From: Catellatospora bangladeshensis
GTDB taxonomy: Bacteria; Actinomycetota; Actinomycetes; Mycobacteriales; Micromonosporaceae
Direction: 5' to 3'
Assembly: GCF_016862575.1 (NCBI RefSeq)
Contig: NZ_BONF01000044.1
Span: forward strand, 1 to 64,000
DNA: 64,000 bases
Part shown: positions 1-9,800 of the stretch, piece after piece
How positions within the stretch are numbered: position 1 is the stretch's first letter
Layout: each line of letters starts with the position of its first letter
Program-made: the position numbers and the translations under genes
The notes under the pieces: model-generated
Told to the model about the DNA's origin: nothing
What the model saw: only the letters and a program-made list of their open reading frames with translations
The model's database searches: none

Positions 1-4
1 GTTC

Positions 5-43
5 CACACGAGGGCCTCCCCGCCAGGGGTAGGCCCTCGTGTG
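5..43 (+). terminator. Hairpin at window start, probable terminator of the upstream gene
   Basis: A perfect 13-base inverted repeat (cacacgagggcct at 5-17, its complement at 31-43) encloses a 13-base loop. No T-run follows, which is common for actinobacterial terminators. It sits before the ribosome binding site of the first gene, so it most likely ends transcription of the gene to the left, which lies outside the window. Confidence 0.65.
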
Positions 44-85
44 CGTTGTGCCGCCATTTTCCGCGGCATCAGGAAGGATGTACCC

Positions 86-2551
86 GTGAACGCGAGTTCG
101 AACGACAAGCCCGGACGCGACTCGTCCGGCGAAGCCGGCCGGGGCGGTGGCGGACCGCGCTCCGATAAGGGCGGCTACGACCGCTCCCACGGCAAGCGTG
201 AAGGTTTCCGCCGTGACGGCGACCGGGCCAGGGGCTACGACGGCGGGTACGACCGTCCGCGCGGCACGGGCGAGCGCGGCGGGTTCCGCCGCGACGAAGG
301 CGACCGCGGTGGATTCCGCGGCAATCGTGAGGGCGGCGACCGTCGCGAGGGCGGCTTCCGCTCCGGCGGCGACCGGCCCTCCTACGGCGAGCGCCGCGAG
401 GGCGGCTACTCGCGGGGCGGCGACCGCCCCGGATACGGCGGCCGTGACAGCGGTTCCCGCGGCGACCGGCCGGCTTACGGCGACCGTCGCGAAGGCGGCT
501 TCCGTTCCGGTGGTGACCGTGACCGTTCGAGCGGTGGTGACCGTCGTGAGGGCGGCTTCCGCTCGGGTGGTGACCGTCCCGGCTACGGCGACCGTCGTGA
601 GGGCGGCTTCCGTTCCGGCGGCGACCGCCCTGGGTACGGCGGCGGCGAGCGTCGTGAGGGTGGCTTCCGTTCGGGTGGTGACCGGCCGTCGTACGGCGAC
701 CGCCGTGAGGGCGGCTTCCGTTCCGGTGGTGACCGTGACCGTTCCAGCGGCGGCGAGCGCCGTGAGGGCGGCTTCCGTTCTGGTGGTGACCGTGACCGTT
801 CCAGCGGTGGTGACCGTCGTGAGGGCGGTTTCCGTTCCGGTGGTGACCGTCCCGGCTACGGCGACCGTCGTGAGGGCGGCTTCCGCTCCGGCGGCGACCG
901 CCCTGGGTACGGCGGCGGCGAGCGTCGTGAGGGTGGCTTCCGCTCGGGTGGTGACCGGCCGTCGTACGGCGAGCGTCGTGAGGGTGGTTTCCGTTCCGGT
1001 GGTGACCGTGACCGCTCCAGCGGTGGTGACCGCCGTGAGGGCGGGTTCCGCTCGGGTGGTGACCGTCCCGGCTACGGCGACCGCCGTGAGGGTGGCTTCC
1101 GTTCCGGTGGCGACCGGCCGTCGTACGGCGAGCGGCGCGAGGGTGGCTTCCGTTCCGGTGGTGACCGTGACCGCTCCAGCGGTGGTGACCGCCGTGAGGG
1201 CGGGTTCCGTTCCGGTGGCGACCGTCCTGGCTACGGCGACCGCCGTGAGGGCGGCTTCCGCCCTGGCGGTGACCGTGAGCGCTTCGGCGGCGGGGACCGT
1301 CGTGAGGGCGGGTACCGCTCCGGCGGCGACCGTCCCGGCTACGGCGAGCGCCGTGAAGGCGGGTTCCGTTCCGGTGGTGACCGTGAGCGCTTCGGCGGCG
1401 GCGAGCGTCGTGAGGGCGGGTTCCGTTCCGGCGGTGACCGTCCTGGCTACGGCGACCGCCGTGAGGGTGGTTTCCGTGGCGGCGACGAGCGCGGTGACCG
1501 TGCCGGTTTCCGGGGTGGCGAGCGTCGTGAAGGCGGCTTCCGCGGTGACCGCGAGGAGCGCGCCGGTGGCGAGGCCGCCGAGAGCGCGGGCCGTCCCGGT
1601 CCGGAGCTGTCCGATGAGATCAGCGCGTCCGACCTCGACAGCGAGGTCCGTGCGGAGCTGCTGTCGCTGGCCAAGCCGGTGGCCGACACCGTCGCCCGGC
1701 ACCTGGTCGCGACCGGGCAGCTGATCGACGAGGACCCGGAGAAGGCGCTGGAGCACGCCCTGGCGGCGCGCCGGCTGGCCTCCCGCATCGCGGTGGTACG
1801 CGAAGCGGTCGGCCTTGCCTCCTACCAGGCGGGCGACTGGGCGAGCGCGATCGCGGAGATCCGCACGTACCACCGGATGACCGGGCGGCAGACGCACCTG
1901 GCCGTGCTGGCGGACTGCGAGCGGGCGCTGGGCCGGCCGGAGAAGGCGATCGACCTGTTCCGCGGTGCCGAGCGCGAGAAGCTCAGCCAGCCCGAGGCGC
2001 TGGAGCTGCTCATCGTCGCCGCCGGCGCGCGCGGTGACCTGGGCCAGCACGAGGCCGCCGCGGCGATGCTGCAGGTGCGCGAGCTGACCGTCGAGTCCAC
2101 CGAGGACTGGTCGCCGCGGCTGCGTTACGCGTACGCCGACGCGCTGCTGAAGTCCGGCCGGACCGAGGAGGCGCGGGAGTGGTTCGCCAAGGCCGCCGCG
2201 GCCGACACCGACGCGGTGACCGACGCGGCCGAGCGCCTGCTGGAGATGGACGGCGTCGAGATCGAGGACGAGTCCGACGAGGACGACGACCGTGCTCCGG
2301 CCGCCCGCCGTGCCGAGGGCCGGTCCGATGACGACGAGGCCGACGACCGCGACAAGGACGACGAAGACGACCTCGACGACGATGACGAGGACTACGACGA
2401 CGAGGACGACGAGGACGACGACGATCTCGACGGCGGCGAGGGCTACGACGGCGACGCCACCGACGACGACGAGGACGACCTCGAGGACTTCGACGAGAAG
2501 CCGGGCGCTCCGGCGGCCGACGCCGAGCGGAAGGCCGACACGGACAAGTGA
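86..2551 (+). CDS. TPR-like protein with a giant Arg/Gly-rich repeat region and acidic tail
   Basis: The 821-residue product has three parts. Residues about 10-505 are a low-complexity region rich in Arg, Gly, Asp and Phe/Tyr, made of 22 RREGG(F/Y)-led units of mostly 17-19 residues. Residues about 510-735 are a helical, TPR-like domain. The last 75 or so residues are almost all Asp and Glu. GTG 86 is chosen because aggaagg lies 8 bases upstream; the reading frame is open further back to 41. Position and TPR domain match the mycobacterial Rv1691 family. RGG-type repeats bind RNA and drive condensate formation in other proteins, so an RNA or ribosome-linked role is possible but inferred. The next gene overlaps its stop codon, suggesting translational coupling. 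Confidence 0.85.
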   Translation: MNASSNDKPGRDSSGEAGRGGGGPRSDKGGYDRSHGKREGFRRDGDRARGYDGGYDRPRGTGERGGFRRDEGDRGGFRGNREGGDRREGGFRSGGDRPSYGERREGGYSRGGDRPGYGGRDSGSRGDRPAYGDRREGGFRSGGDRDRSSGGDRREGGFRSGGDRPGYGDRREGGFRSGGDRPGYGGGERREGGFRSGGDRPSYGDRREGGFRSGGDRDRSSGGERREGGFRSGGDRDRSSGGDRREGGFRSGGDRPGYGDRREGGFRSGGDRPGYGGGERREGGFRSGGDRPSYGERREGGFRSGGDRDRSSGGDRREGGFRSGGDRPGYGDRREGGFRSGGDRPSYGERREGGFRSGGDRDRSSGGDRREGGFRSGGDRPGYGDRREGGFRPGGDRERFGGGDRREGGYRSGGDRPGYGERREGGFRSGGDRERFGGGERREGGFRSGGDRPGYGDRREGGFRGGDERGDRAGFRGGERREGGFRGDREERAGGEAAESAGRPGPELSDEISASDLDSEVRAELLSLAKPVADTVARHLVATGQLIDEDPEKALEHALAARRLASRIAVVREAVGLASYQAGDWASAIAEIRTYHRMTGRQTHLAVLADCERALGRPEKAIDLFRGAEREKLSQPEALELLIVAAGARGDLGQHEAAAAMLQVRELTVESTEDWSPRLRYAYADALLKSGRTEEAREWFAKAAAADTDAVTDAAERLLEMDGVEIEDESDEDDDRAPAARRAEGRSDDDEADDRDKDDEDDLDDDDEDYDDEDDEDDDDLDGGEGYDGDATDDDEDDLEDFDEKPGAPAADAERKADTDK
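341..1570 (+). repeat. In-frame tandem repeat array coding RREGGF-type units
   Basis: About 22 tandem units, most of 51 or 57 bases, occupy this stretch inside the first gene. Two main versions alternate: one continues with SGGDRPGYG or SGGDRPSYG, the other with [12 protein letters not shown] block of several mixed units is itself duplicated (compare 541-720 with 811-980), which indicates expansion by unequal recombination or slippage. All units keep the reading frame. Confidence 0.9.
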
Positions 2552-3360
2552 CCGAGCTCGTCGAGAACTATGACCTGGTCATCTTCGATCTCGACGGCGT
2601 GCTGTACCTCATCGACCGCCCCATTCCCGGGGCGGTCGATGCGTTGGCCCGCCTGAGGGAAGAGGGCAAACCGGTGCGCTTCGCGACCAACAACGCGTCG
2701 CGCCGCGCCGCCGAGGTCGCCGCCCTGCTGCGCGGTATGGGCATCGCGGCCCAGCCGCACGAGGTGCTCACCTCGGCGGGGGCGGCCGCGGCGCTGCTGG
2801 CGCAGCGGCTGGAGCCGGGCGCGCCGGTGCTGGTGCTGGGCGCGCCCGCGCTGCGCAGCGAGGTCGCCGATGTGGGCCTGCGGCCGGTCGACAGCGCCGA
2901 CGACAACCCGCGCGCCGTGGTGCAGGGGTTCGGGCCGGACCTGGGCTGGAAGCAGCTGGCCGAGGCGTGCGTGGCGATCCGCGCGGGCGCCTGGTGGGTC
3001 GCGACGAACACCGACAAGACCCTGCCGACCCTGCGCGGGCCGTTGCCCGGCAACGGGTCCCTGGTGGCGCTGCTGGCCACCGCGCTGGAGCGGGAGCCGG
3101 ACGTGGTGGTCGGCAAGCCTGAGCCGGGCCTGTTCGCCACCGCGGCGGGGCAGGCGTCGGCGCGGCGGGTGCTGGTCGTCGGCGACCGGCTGGACACCGA
3201 CATCGCCGGCGCGCACCGCGCTGGAATGGACAGTCTGCTGGTGCTGACCGGCGTGTCGACGGCGGTCGAGGCCGCCGCGGCGGGCGGGCAGCTGCGCCCG
3301 ACGTATGTCTCGGCGGATCTCGGGGGGCTCTTCGCTGCTCCGGCGGTCCCGGCCCTGTAG
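2548..3360 (+). CDS. HAD-family phosphatase (glycerol-3-phosphate phosphatase-like, Rv1692 type)
   Basis: A 270-residue HAD subclass IIA hydrolase. Motif I is FDLDGVLY, with the nucleophile Asp14 and acid/base Asp16. A conserved Lys lies in GKPEPGLF and the final acidic motif is GDRLDTDI. The Mycobacterium tuberculosis homologue at this position, Rv1692, dephosphorylates glycerol 3-phosphate during glycerophospholipid recycling. That substrate is plausible here but not proven by sequence. The GTG start overlaps the previous stop (GTGA), so the two genes are probably co-translated. Confidence 0.85.
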   Translation: MTELVENYDLVIFDLDGVLYLIDRPIPGAVDALARLREEGKPVRFATNNASRRAAEVAALLRGMGIAAQPHEVLTSAGAAAALLAQRLEPGAPVLVLGAPALRSEVADVGLRPVDSADDNPRAVVQGFGPDLGWKQLAEACVAIRAGAWWVATNTDKTLPTLRGPLPGNGSLVALLATALEREPDVVVGKPEPGLFATAAGQASARRVLVVGDRLDTDIAGAHRAGMDSLLVLTGVSTAVEAAAAGGQLRPTYVSADLGGLFAAPAVPAL

Positions 3361-3429
3361 CGTTGGTCGGCGGAACGGTATGGCCGCGTGGACGCGGCCC
3401 GTGCTGGGCAGCAGTCGTCGGGAGAGGTG

Positions 3430-4206
3430 GTGACCGCCGTGGCGCAGAAGTCGGGCGAGCCGAAGCAGGACGTGGTGAAGGCGTACCTCGAGCTGGCCCT
3501 CGGGCTGACCGAGGCGTCGAAGAAGAAGGCGGAGAAGACCGTCAAGAAGGCGGCCAAGGGGCTGCTGGGCAAGAGCGGCGCGACCGCGACGCAGCTGCAG
3601 GCCATGGCCGAGGATCTGGTCAGCACCGGCCTGCAGAACCGGGAGGCGGTCGCGCGGATCGTGCGGCTGGAGCTGGACCGTGCCCTGGGCCGGGTCGGCC
3701 TGGCCACCGCCGAGGAGGTCGCCACCCTGACCGCCCGGATCGAGGACCTTGAGGGCGAGCTCCGCGAGGCGAGGATCGACGCCGCGGTCGCGGCGGCGCG
3801 TGCGGCCTCGGCCAACGGCGGCGGTTCCGCCAACGGCAGTGCCACGGCCGCCGCGCCGTCGGCGGAGGCCGCCGAGGAGGACACCGCGAGCCCGGTGGCG
3901 AAGAAGGCCGTCGCGGGCAAGGTCGCGCCGCCCGCCGTGCGGGTGCCACCGCGGGGTGGGGTCGCCGAGCGGCCCGAGGTCATCGAGCGCCCCCGTGAGC
4001 TGCCCAGGCCGGCGAAGAAGGCGGAGGCCGCGAAGCCGGCGCCGAAGCCCGCCCCGCCGAAGAAAGCCGTGAAGGCCGTCGCCAAGAAGGCCGCGCCGGC
4101 CGCCGAGCCGCAGGCCGCGTCCGAGGACGTGCCGGTGGCCGCGAAGAAGGCCGTGGCGAAGAAGGCCGTCAAGAAGGCTCCGGCCGGCAAGGCGGCCCGG
4201 GCATGA
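3430..4206 (+). CDS. Phasin-like coiled-coil protein with histone-H1-like Ala/Lys/Pro tail
   Basis: The 258-residue product starts with a helical domain (about residues 1-115) rich in Lys and Ala, resembling phasin/apolipoprotein-type coiled coils. It ends with a long AKKA/KPAP tail typical of histone H1-like bacterial DNA-binding proteins. GTG 3430 follows ggagagg; GTG 3427 and GTG 3388 are alternatives in the same frame. The tail could bind nucleic acid, while the N-terminal domain may self-associate. Neither role can be proved here. It shares an ATGA overlap with the next gene and sits in the tlyA operon. Confidence 0.7.
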   Translation: MTAVAQKSGEPKQDVVKAYLELALGLTEASKKKAEKTVKKAAKGLLGKSGATATQLQAMAEDLVSTGLQNREAVARIVRLELDRALGRVGLATAEEVATLTARIEDLEGELREARIDAAVAAARAASANGGGSANGSATAAAPSAEAAEEDTASPVAKKAVAGKVAPPAVRVPPRGGVAERPEVIERPRELPRPAKKAEAAKPAPKPAPPKKAVKAVAKKAAPAAEPQAASEDVPVAAKKAVAKKAVKKAPAGKAARA

Positions 4207-4427
4207 GCTCTCCGCAGCTGCCGCTGTCGTTCTCCCCGGCGGTGCCCGCGCCGCGTCCGATGCCGACCCCGGCGACCCTGATGCCCGGCCCCACCGGCCA
4301 TCACGCCGTGGACGCCGCCGTGCGGGGGGTGGCCAACGCCGCCGACCTGCCGCTGGCCGAGCAGCTCGCGGCGTACGAGGCGGCGCACCGGACGCTGCGG
4401 GAAGTCCTCGCCGCGATCGAGGCGTAA
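4203..4427 (+). CDS. Small conserved protein upstream of tlyA (Rv1693 position)
   Basis: A 74-residue product with a Pro-rich first half (about residues 5-30) and an amphipathic helical second half. No enzyme motif is visible. Its start overlaps the stop of the preceding gene (ATGA) and tlyA follows five bases after its stop codon, so it is very likely translated as part of the operon. A short protein of unknown function occupies the same place in mycobacteria. Function is unknown. Confidence 0.7.
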   Translation: MSSPQLPLSFSPAVPAPRPMPTPATLMPGPTGHHAVDAAVRGVANAADLPLAEQLAAYEAAHRTLREVLAAIEA

Positions 4428-4432
4428 CACCC

Positions 4433-5254
<822 letters not shown>

Positions 5255-5255
5255 A

Positions 5256-6155
5256 TTGGAGCGCGTGGCGCTGCTCGTCACCCATACCGGCCGGAAGGAC
5301 TCCACCGACCACGCCCGCACCGTGGCGCGGGACCTGATCGCCGCGGGCTTCACCGTGCGCGTGGTCGCCGAGGAGGCCGAGGACCTGGACCTGTCCGGGG
5401 TCACCCCGATCTCGGGCGCCTGCGCCGCGCAGGGGGCCGAGATCGTGTTCGCCCTCGGCGGCGACGGCACCCTGCTGCGCGCCGCCGAGCTGGCCCGCCC
5501 CGAGGGCGCGCCGCTGCTCGGCATCAACCTGGGCCGGGTCGGGTTCCTGGCCGAGGCCGAGATCGCCGACCTCGACCAGGCGGTACGCGACGTGGTCGCC
5601 CGCGACTACAGCGTCGAGGAGCGGCTCACCATCGACGTCACGGCCGAGCTGGCCGGTGAGGTGATCGCGGAGTCGTGGGCGCTCAACGAGGTCACCGTCG
5701 AGAAGGGCAACCGCGAGCGCATGCTCGAGCTGCTGGTCGACGTCGACGGGCGCCCGCTGTCGCGCTACGGCTGCGACGGCGTGGTGTGCGCCACCCCGAC
5801 CGGCTCGACGGCGTACGCCTTCTCGGCGGGCGGGCCCGTGGTGTGGCCGCGGGTGGAGGCGCTGCTGCTGGTGCCGATCAGCGCGCACGCGCTGTTCAGC
5901 CGGCCGCTGGTGACCGCGCCGGACTCCGTCATCCAGGTGACCATCGACCCGTACACCGAGCACGCGGTGATGAGCTGCGACGGCCGGCGCGTGTACAGCC
6001 TGGCGCCCGGGGCGCAGGTCACCATGCGGCGCGGCGAGCTGGCGGTGCGCGTGGCGCGGCTGCGGCCGCGGCCGTTCACCGACCGGCTGGTGGCGAAGTT
6101 CGGGCTGCCGGTGGAGGGCTGGCGGGGGCACGGACCGCGCCACCCTGGTCACTGA
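5256..6155 (+). CDS. nadK: NAD kinase
   Basis: A 299-residue ATP-NAD kinase that makes NADP from NAD. The diagnostic GGDGT motif follows FAL near residue 68, and the second conserved region reads CATPTGSTAY. TTG 5256 is the likely start: it lies two bases after the tlyA stop codon, with gcggagga ideally spaced before it. An open frame extends upstream into tlyA but encodes nothing NadK-like. The gene is probably co-transcribed with tlyA. Confidence 0.94.
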   Translation: MERVALLVTHTGRKDSTDHARTVARDLIAAGFTVRVVAEEAEDLDLSGVTPISGACAAQGAEIVFALGGDGTLLRAAELARPEGAPLLGINLGRVGFLAEAEIADLDQAVRDVVARDYSVEERLTIDVTAELAGEVIAESWALNEVTVEKGNRERMLELLVDVDGRPLSRYGCDGVVCATPTGSTAYAFSAGGPVVWPRVEALLLVPISAHALFSRPLVTAPDSVIQVTIDPYTEHAVMSCDGRRVYSLAPGAQVTMRRGELAVRVARLRPRPFTDRLVAKFGLPVEGWRGHGPRHPGH

Positions 6156-6201
6156 GCGGTACAAACGCACGGCCCGGCGTGACACTGTCGGAGGGGCGGG
6201 C

Positions 6202-6207
6202 TACTGT
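6202..6207 (+). promoter_or_regulatory. -10 box of a probable leaderless recN promoter
   Basis: TACTGT ends eight bases before GTG 6216 and no Shine-Dalgarno sequence lies between them. This spacing places the transcription start at or next to the start codon. Confidence 0.55.
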
Positions 6208-6215
6208 CACCTGTT

Positions 6216-7967
6216 GTGCTGGAAGAGTTGCGCATCACCGGCCTCGGCGTGATCGAGGACACCACCCTCCCGCTGACCCGCGGCATGAACGTCATCACCG
6301 GTGAGACCGGTGCCGGCAAGACCATGGTCGTCACCGGTCTCGGCCTGCTGTTCGGCGGCCGGGCCGATGCCGGGCGGGTCCGGGCCGAACCGGGCCGGGC
6401 CACGGTCGAAGGCAGGCTGCGCCTGACGGGCAACGCCGCCAGCGCGGTGGCCACCCGGGTCGCCGACGCGGGCGCCGAGTCCGACGTCGACGGCAGCCTG
6501 CTGATGAGCCGCACCGTCACCATCGAAGGCCGCTCCAAGGCCCACGTGGGCGGGCGGACCGTGCCGGTGTCGCTGCTGGGCGAGGTCGGCGAGCTGGTGC
6601 TCGCCGTGCACGGCCAGTCCGACCAGCTGCGGCTGCTGCGCCCCGCCGAGCAGCGCGGCTCGCTGGACCGCTTCGCCGGTCCCGAGCACGAGAAGCTGCT
6701 CGTCGAGTTCCGGGAGCTGTTCACCCGCTGGCGCGGGGTCGCCGACGACCTGGCCGACCGGCGCCGCAACGCGCGCACCCGGGCCCAGGAGGCCGACCTG
6801 CTGCGGCTGGGCCTCGACGAGATCACCCGGGTCGACCCGCAGCCCGGCGAGGACGACGAGCTGCGCACCGAGGCCCAGCGGCTGGAGCACGCCGAGGGTC
6901 TGCGTACGGCGGCGCACATCGCGCACCAGGCCGTGGCCGGTGGCGGCGAGACCGACAGCGAGGACGCGACCAGCCTCGTCGGCACCGCGCGGCGCACCCT
7001 GGAGTCGCAGTCCGGCGTGGACCCGAAGCTCGGCGAGTTCGCCGCGCGGCTGGAGGAGGCAGCGTCGCTGCTCGGCGACGTCTCCGTCGAACTCTCGACG
7101 TACCTGGCCAGCCTCGACGCCGACCCGGCCCGGCTGCAGTTCATCTACGAGCGGCGTGCCGCGCTGCGCTCGCTGACCCGCAAGTACGCCGACGACATCG
7201 ACGGCGTGATCGCCTGGGCCGACAACGCCCGCGCCCGCCTCGGCGCCCTGGACAGCTCGGACGAGCTGCTGGAGGAGCTGGAGCGGGAGATGCACCGGCT
7301 CGCCGGGGAGGTCGCCGAGCTGGCCGCGAAGCTGCGTGACGCGCGCCTGGAGGCGGCCGGCCGGTTCGCCGACAAGGTCACCGTGGAGCTGGCCGGTCTG
7401 GCCATGCCGCACGCCCGCATCCAGGTGCTGGTCGTGCCGCGCCCGGCCGGTGACATCAGCCTGCCGGTCGGCGGCGTCGAGTCCGGGGTGACCGCCGACG
7501 GCGCCGACGACATCGAGCTGCGCCTGCTGGCCCACCCCGGCGCGCCCGCCCTGCCGCTGCAGAAGGGCGCCTCCGGCGGTGAGCTGTCCCGGGTGATGCT
7601 CGCCATCGAGGTCGTCTTCGCTGGTGCGGGCGGCCCGCCCACGCTCGTCTTCGACGAGGTCGACTCGGGCGTCGGCGGCACCGCCGCGGTCGAGATCGGC
7701 CGGCGCCTGGCCCGGCTGGCCCGCAACCACCAGGTCCTGGTCGTCACGCACCTGCCGCAGGTGGCCGCGTTCGCCGACCGGCACCTGGTGGTGGCGAAGG
7801 ACACCGGCGGCGCGATCACGACCAGCGGGGTGCGCGTCGTCGAGGAGACCGAGCGCTCCCGTGAGCTGGCCCGCATGCTCGCCGGCCTGCCCGACTCCGA
7901 CCTCGGCATCGCCCACGCGGAGGAGCTGCTGGCGGTCGCCGCCCGCGAACGCGCCAACGCCGCCTGA
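6216..7967 (+). CDS. recN: DNA repair protein RecN
   Basis: A 583-residue SMC-like ATPase involved in double-strand break repair. The N-terminal Walker A is GETGAGKT (residues about 29-36). A long coiled-coil middle follows, then the ABC signature GASGGELSR and Walker B LVFDEVDSGVGG in the C-terminal half. Length is normal for the family. It sits after tlyA and nadK as in other actinobacteria. A hairpin terminator follows. The start GTG 6216 appears to be leaderless. Confidence 0.96.
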   Translation: MLEELRITGLGVIEDTTLPLTRGMNVITGETGAGKTMVVTGLGLLFGGRADAGRVRAEPGRATVEGRLRLTGNAASAVATRVADAGAESDVDGSLLMSRTVTIEGRSKAHVGGRTVPVSLLGEVGELVLAVHGQSDQLRLLRPAEQRGSLDRFAGPEHEKLLVEFRELFTRWRGVADDLADRRRNARTRAQEADLLRLGLDEITRVDPQPGEDDELRTEAQRLEHAEGLRTAAHIAHQAVAGGGETDSEDATSLVGTARRTLESQSGVDPKLGEFAARLEEAASLLGDVSVELSTYLASLDADPARLQFIYERRAALRSLTRKYADDIDGVIAWADNARARLGALDSSDELLEELEREMHRLAGEVAELAAKLRDARLEAAGRFADKVTVELAGLAMPHARIQVLVVPRPAGDISLPVGGVESGVTADGADDIELRLLAHPGAPALPLQKGASGGELSRVMLAIEVVFAGAGGPPTLVFDEVDSGVGGTAAVEIGRRLARLARNHQVLVVTHLPQVAAFADRHLVVAKDTGGAITTSGVRVVEETERSRELARMLAGLPDSDLGIAHAEELLAVAARERANAA

Positions 7968-7979
7968 CCGTCCAAACCG

Positions 7980-8020
7980 CGAGGGGCACCCACCGCCACC
8001 CGGCGGCCGGGTGCCCTTCG
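7980..8020 (+). terminator. recN terminator hairpin
   Basis: Arms cgaggggcaccc (7980-7991) and gggtgcccttcg (8009-8020) form a 12-base stem with one G-T wobble around a 17-base loop, starting 13 bases after the recN stop. Confidence 0.7.
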
Positions 8021-8593
8021 CGTTCCGGAACCTTAGGGGCCGCAGCCGCCGCTCCCCGCCACGCCCGAATCTGCCGACATCCAGCCACGGGCACCGGCCA
8101 CCCGCCACCCGCGACTCGCGACCCGCGATGATCGCGATCTCGTGTCACAAAGTGCGGCTGAGCCACACCTTCCGACACGAGATCGCGATCATGCCCTCGC
8201 AGCGGTCGGGTTGCCTCCGGGAAGATCGCGGGTTCGTGTCGAAACCTGTGGTGGGACCGCACATCGCGACACGAACTAGCGATCATGCCCCCTGCGGTGG
8301 TCGGACTACCTGCGGAAGATCGCGGGTTCGCGTCGCAACATCCGGCGCAGGCGCGGGATCCCGGCGGTGGTGGGGGCGGGCATGAGGTAGGTCACCGACC
8401 CCTGCTGGAGGGTGCAGAATCGGCATGGTTTGCCCGATATGAGCAGCTGGGACGGGCGTGCCGGTCGGCGGCAGAGGCGGACGGATGTCACGATGGGGTC
8501 GGCGAGGTTTCGGACATCACAATTCGGCCCGGATGGGTCGATCATGGGTGTCGGTGCGCGCCAACACCGGACTGACATGCCAGGATGGCTGCG
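8021..8593. other. Gene-free interval between recN and steA
   Basis: No open frame here has convincing coding character. The left part up to about 8125 shows nothing recognisable beyond short CCCGC-rich direct repeats. The middle (8127-8345) holds palindromic repeats listed separately. The right part (8346-8593) must contain the steA promoter, but I could not single out a convincing -35/-10 pair. Confidence 0.6.
8127..8345. repeat. Cluster of palindromic GATCGCG...CGTGTC repeats (2 full, 1 half copy)
   Basis: Copy 1 has perfect 19-base arms (8128-8146 and 8174-8192, core gatcgcgatctcgtgtc) extended by weaker pairing to a nearly continuous 33-base stem. Copy 2 has arms around 8224-8240 and 8268-8284 (gatcgcgggttcgtgtc against gacacgaactagcgatc). 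A half copy, gatcgcgggttcgcgtc, lies at 8318-8334. The segment 8187-8242 is repeated at 8281-8340 with a period of about 94 bases, so the cluster is also a tandem array. The same element occurs at 52225-52383. Confidence 0.85.
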
Positions 8594-9772
8594 ATGCGTC
8601 TTCCCACCTTGCGCCGGACCCGGCCCGCCGAACCCGGGATCCTGACCGGCACCGCTCGGCTCGATCGCCGCACCAAGCGGCTGGTCGGTCGGCTGCGTCC
8701 CGGCGAGATCGCCGTGATCGACCACGTCGACATCGACCGGGTGGCCGCCGACTCGCTGGTCGCCGTGGGCGTGGCGGCGGTGCTGAACGCCAAGCCGTCC
8801 ATCTCCGGCCGCTACCCGAACCTGGGCCCCCAGGTGCTGGTCGAGGCGGGCATCACCCTGCTCGACGACCTGGGCGAGGGCGTCTTCCAGCAGATCCGGG
8901 AGGGCGACACCGTCCGGGTCGAGGGCAACACCGTGTACGTGCGCGGCGAGCCGGTCGGGCACGGGGTGCGCCAGGACGCCGACAGCATCGCCAAGGCCAT
9001 GCTCGACGCCCGCGAGGGCCTGTCGGTGCAGCTGGAGGCGTTCGCGGCGAACACCATGGAGTATCTGAAGCAGGAGCGCGAGCTGCTGCTCGACGGCGTC
9101 GGCGTGCCCGAGATCAAGACGCAGATCGCCGGGCGGCACTGCCTGATCGTGGTGCGCGGCTACGACTACAAGGCGGACCTGGACGTGCTGCGGCCGTACA
9201 TCCGCGAGTTCAAGCCGGTCCTGATCGGTGTGGACGGCGGCGCGGACGCGCTGGTCGAGGCCGGATACACCCCCGACATGATCATCGGGGACATGGACTC
9301 GGTCACCGACGACGTGCTGCGCTGCGGCGCCGAGGTGGTCGTGCACGCCTACCCCGACGGCCGCGCGCCCGGCCTGGACCGGGTGCACCAGCTCGGTGTC
9401 TCCGGGATCACCTTCCCGGCCGCGGCGACCAGCGAGGACATCGCGATGCTGCTGGCCGACGAGAAGGGCGCGACCCTGATCGTGGCCGTCGGCACCCACG
9501 CCACGCTGGTGGAGTTCCTGGACAAGGGCCGCGGGGGCATGGCGTCGACGTTCCTCACCCGGCTGCGGGTGGGCGGAAAGCTGGTCGACGCCAAGGGCGT
9601 CAGCCGGCTGTACCGGCAGAGCATTTCAGGTTCCTCGCTGCTTTTGCTGGTATTGTCCGCCATCGCGGCGATGGCGGCGGCCGTCGCCGTGTCCACCGTG
9701 GGCAAGGCTTACCTGTCGCTGGCCGCGGAGTGGTGGGACGACGTGATGTTCCACCTGCAGCGGCTGTTCTAG
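8594..9772 (+). CDS. steA: SteA-like septation protein
   Basis: The 392-residue protein has a thiamin-pyrophosphokinase-like central domain (GVDGGADAL, then IIGDMDSV) and a single transmembrane segment near the C-terminus (LLLLVLSAIAAMAAAVAV), with a short tail. This is the architecture of SteA, which works with SteB in cell separation in Corynebacterium glutamicum (Rv1697 in M. tuberculosis). ATG 8594 is preferred over ATG 8585 because cagga lies 8 bases upstream of it. Despite the fold, it is not expected to make thiamin diphosphate. SteB is the next gene. Confidence 0.9.
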   Translation: MRLPTLRRTRPAEPGILTGTARLDRRTKRLVGRLRPGEIAVIDHVDIDRVAADSLVAVGVAAVLNAKPSISGRYPNLGPQVLVEAGITLLDDLGEGVFQQIREGDTVRVEGNTVYVRGEPVGHGVRQDADSIAKAMLDAREGLSVQLEAFAANTMEYLKQERELLLDGVGVPEIKTQIAGRHCLIVVRGYDYKADLDVLRPYIREFKPVLIGVDGGADALVEAGYTPDMIIGDMDSVTDDVLRCGAEVVVHAYPDGRAPGLDRVHQLGVSGITFPAAATSEDIAMLLADEKGATLIVAVGTHATLVEFLDKGRGGMASTFLTRLRVGGKLVDAKGVSRLYRQSISGSSLLLLVLSAIAAMAAAVAVSTVGKAYLSLAAEWWDDVMFHLQRLF

Positions 9773-9800
9773 GGACCCCGGACGATCAAGAGGCTCTGAC

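Noticed and set aside
341..1570. Regularly spaced DNA repeats that could be mistaken for a CRISPR array
   Set aside because: The units are contiguous, vary in sequence, keep one reading frame and have no unique spacers; they encode protein repeats.
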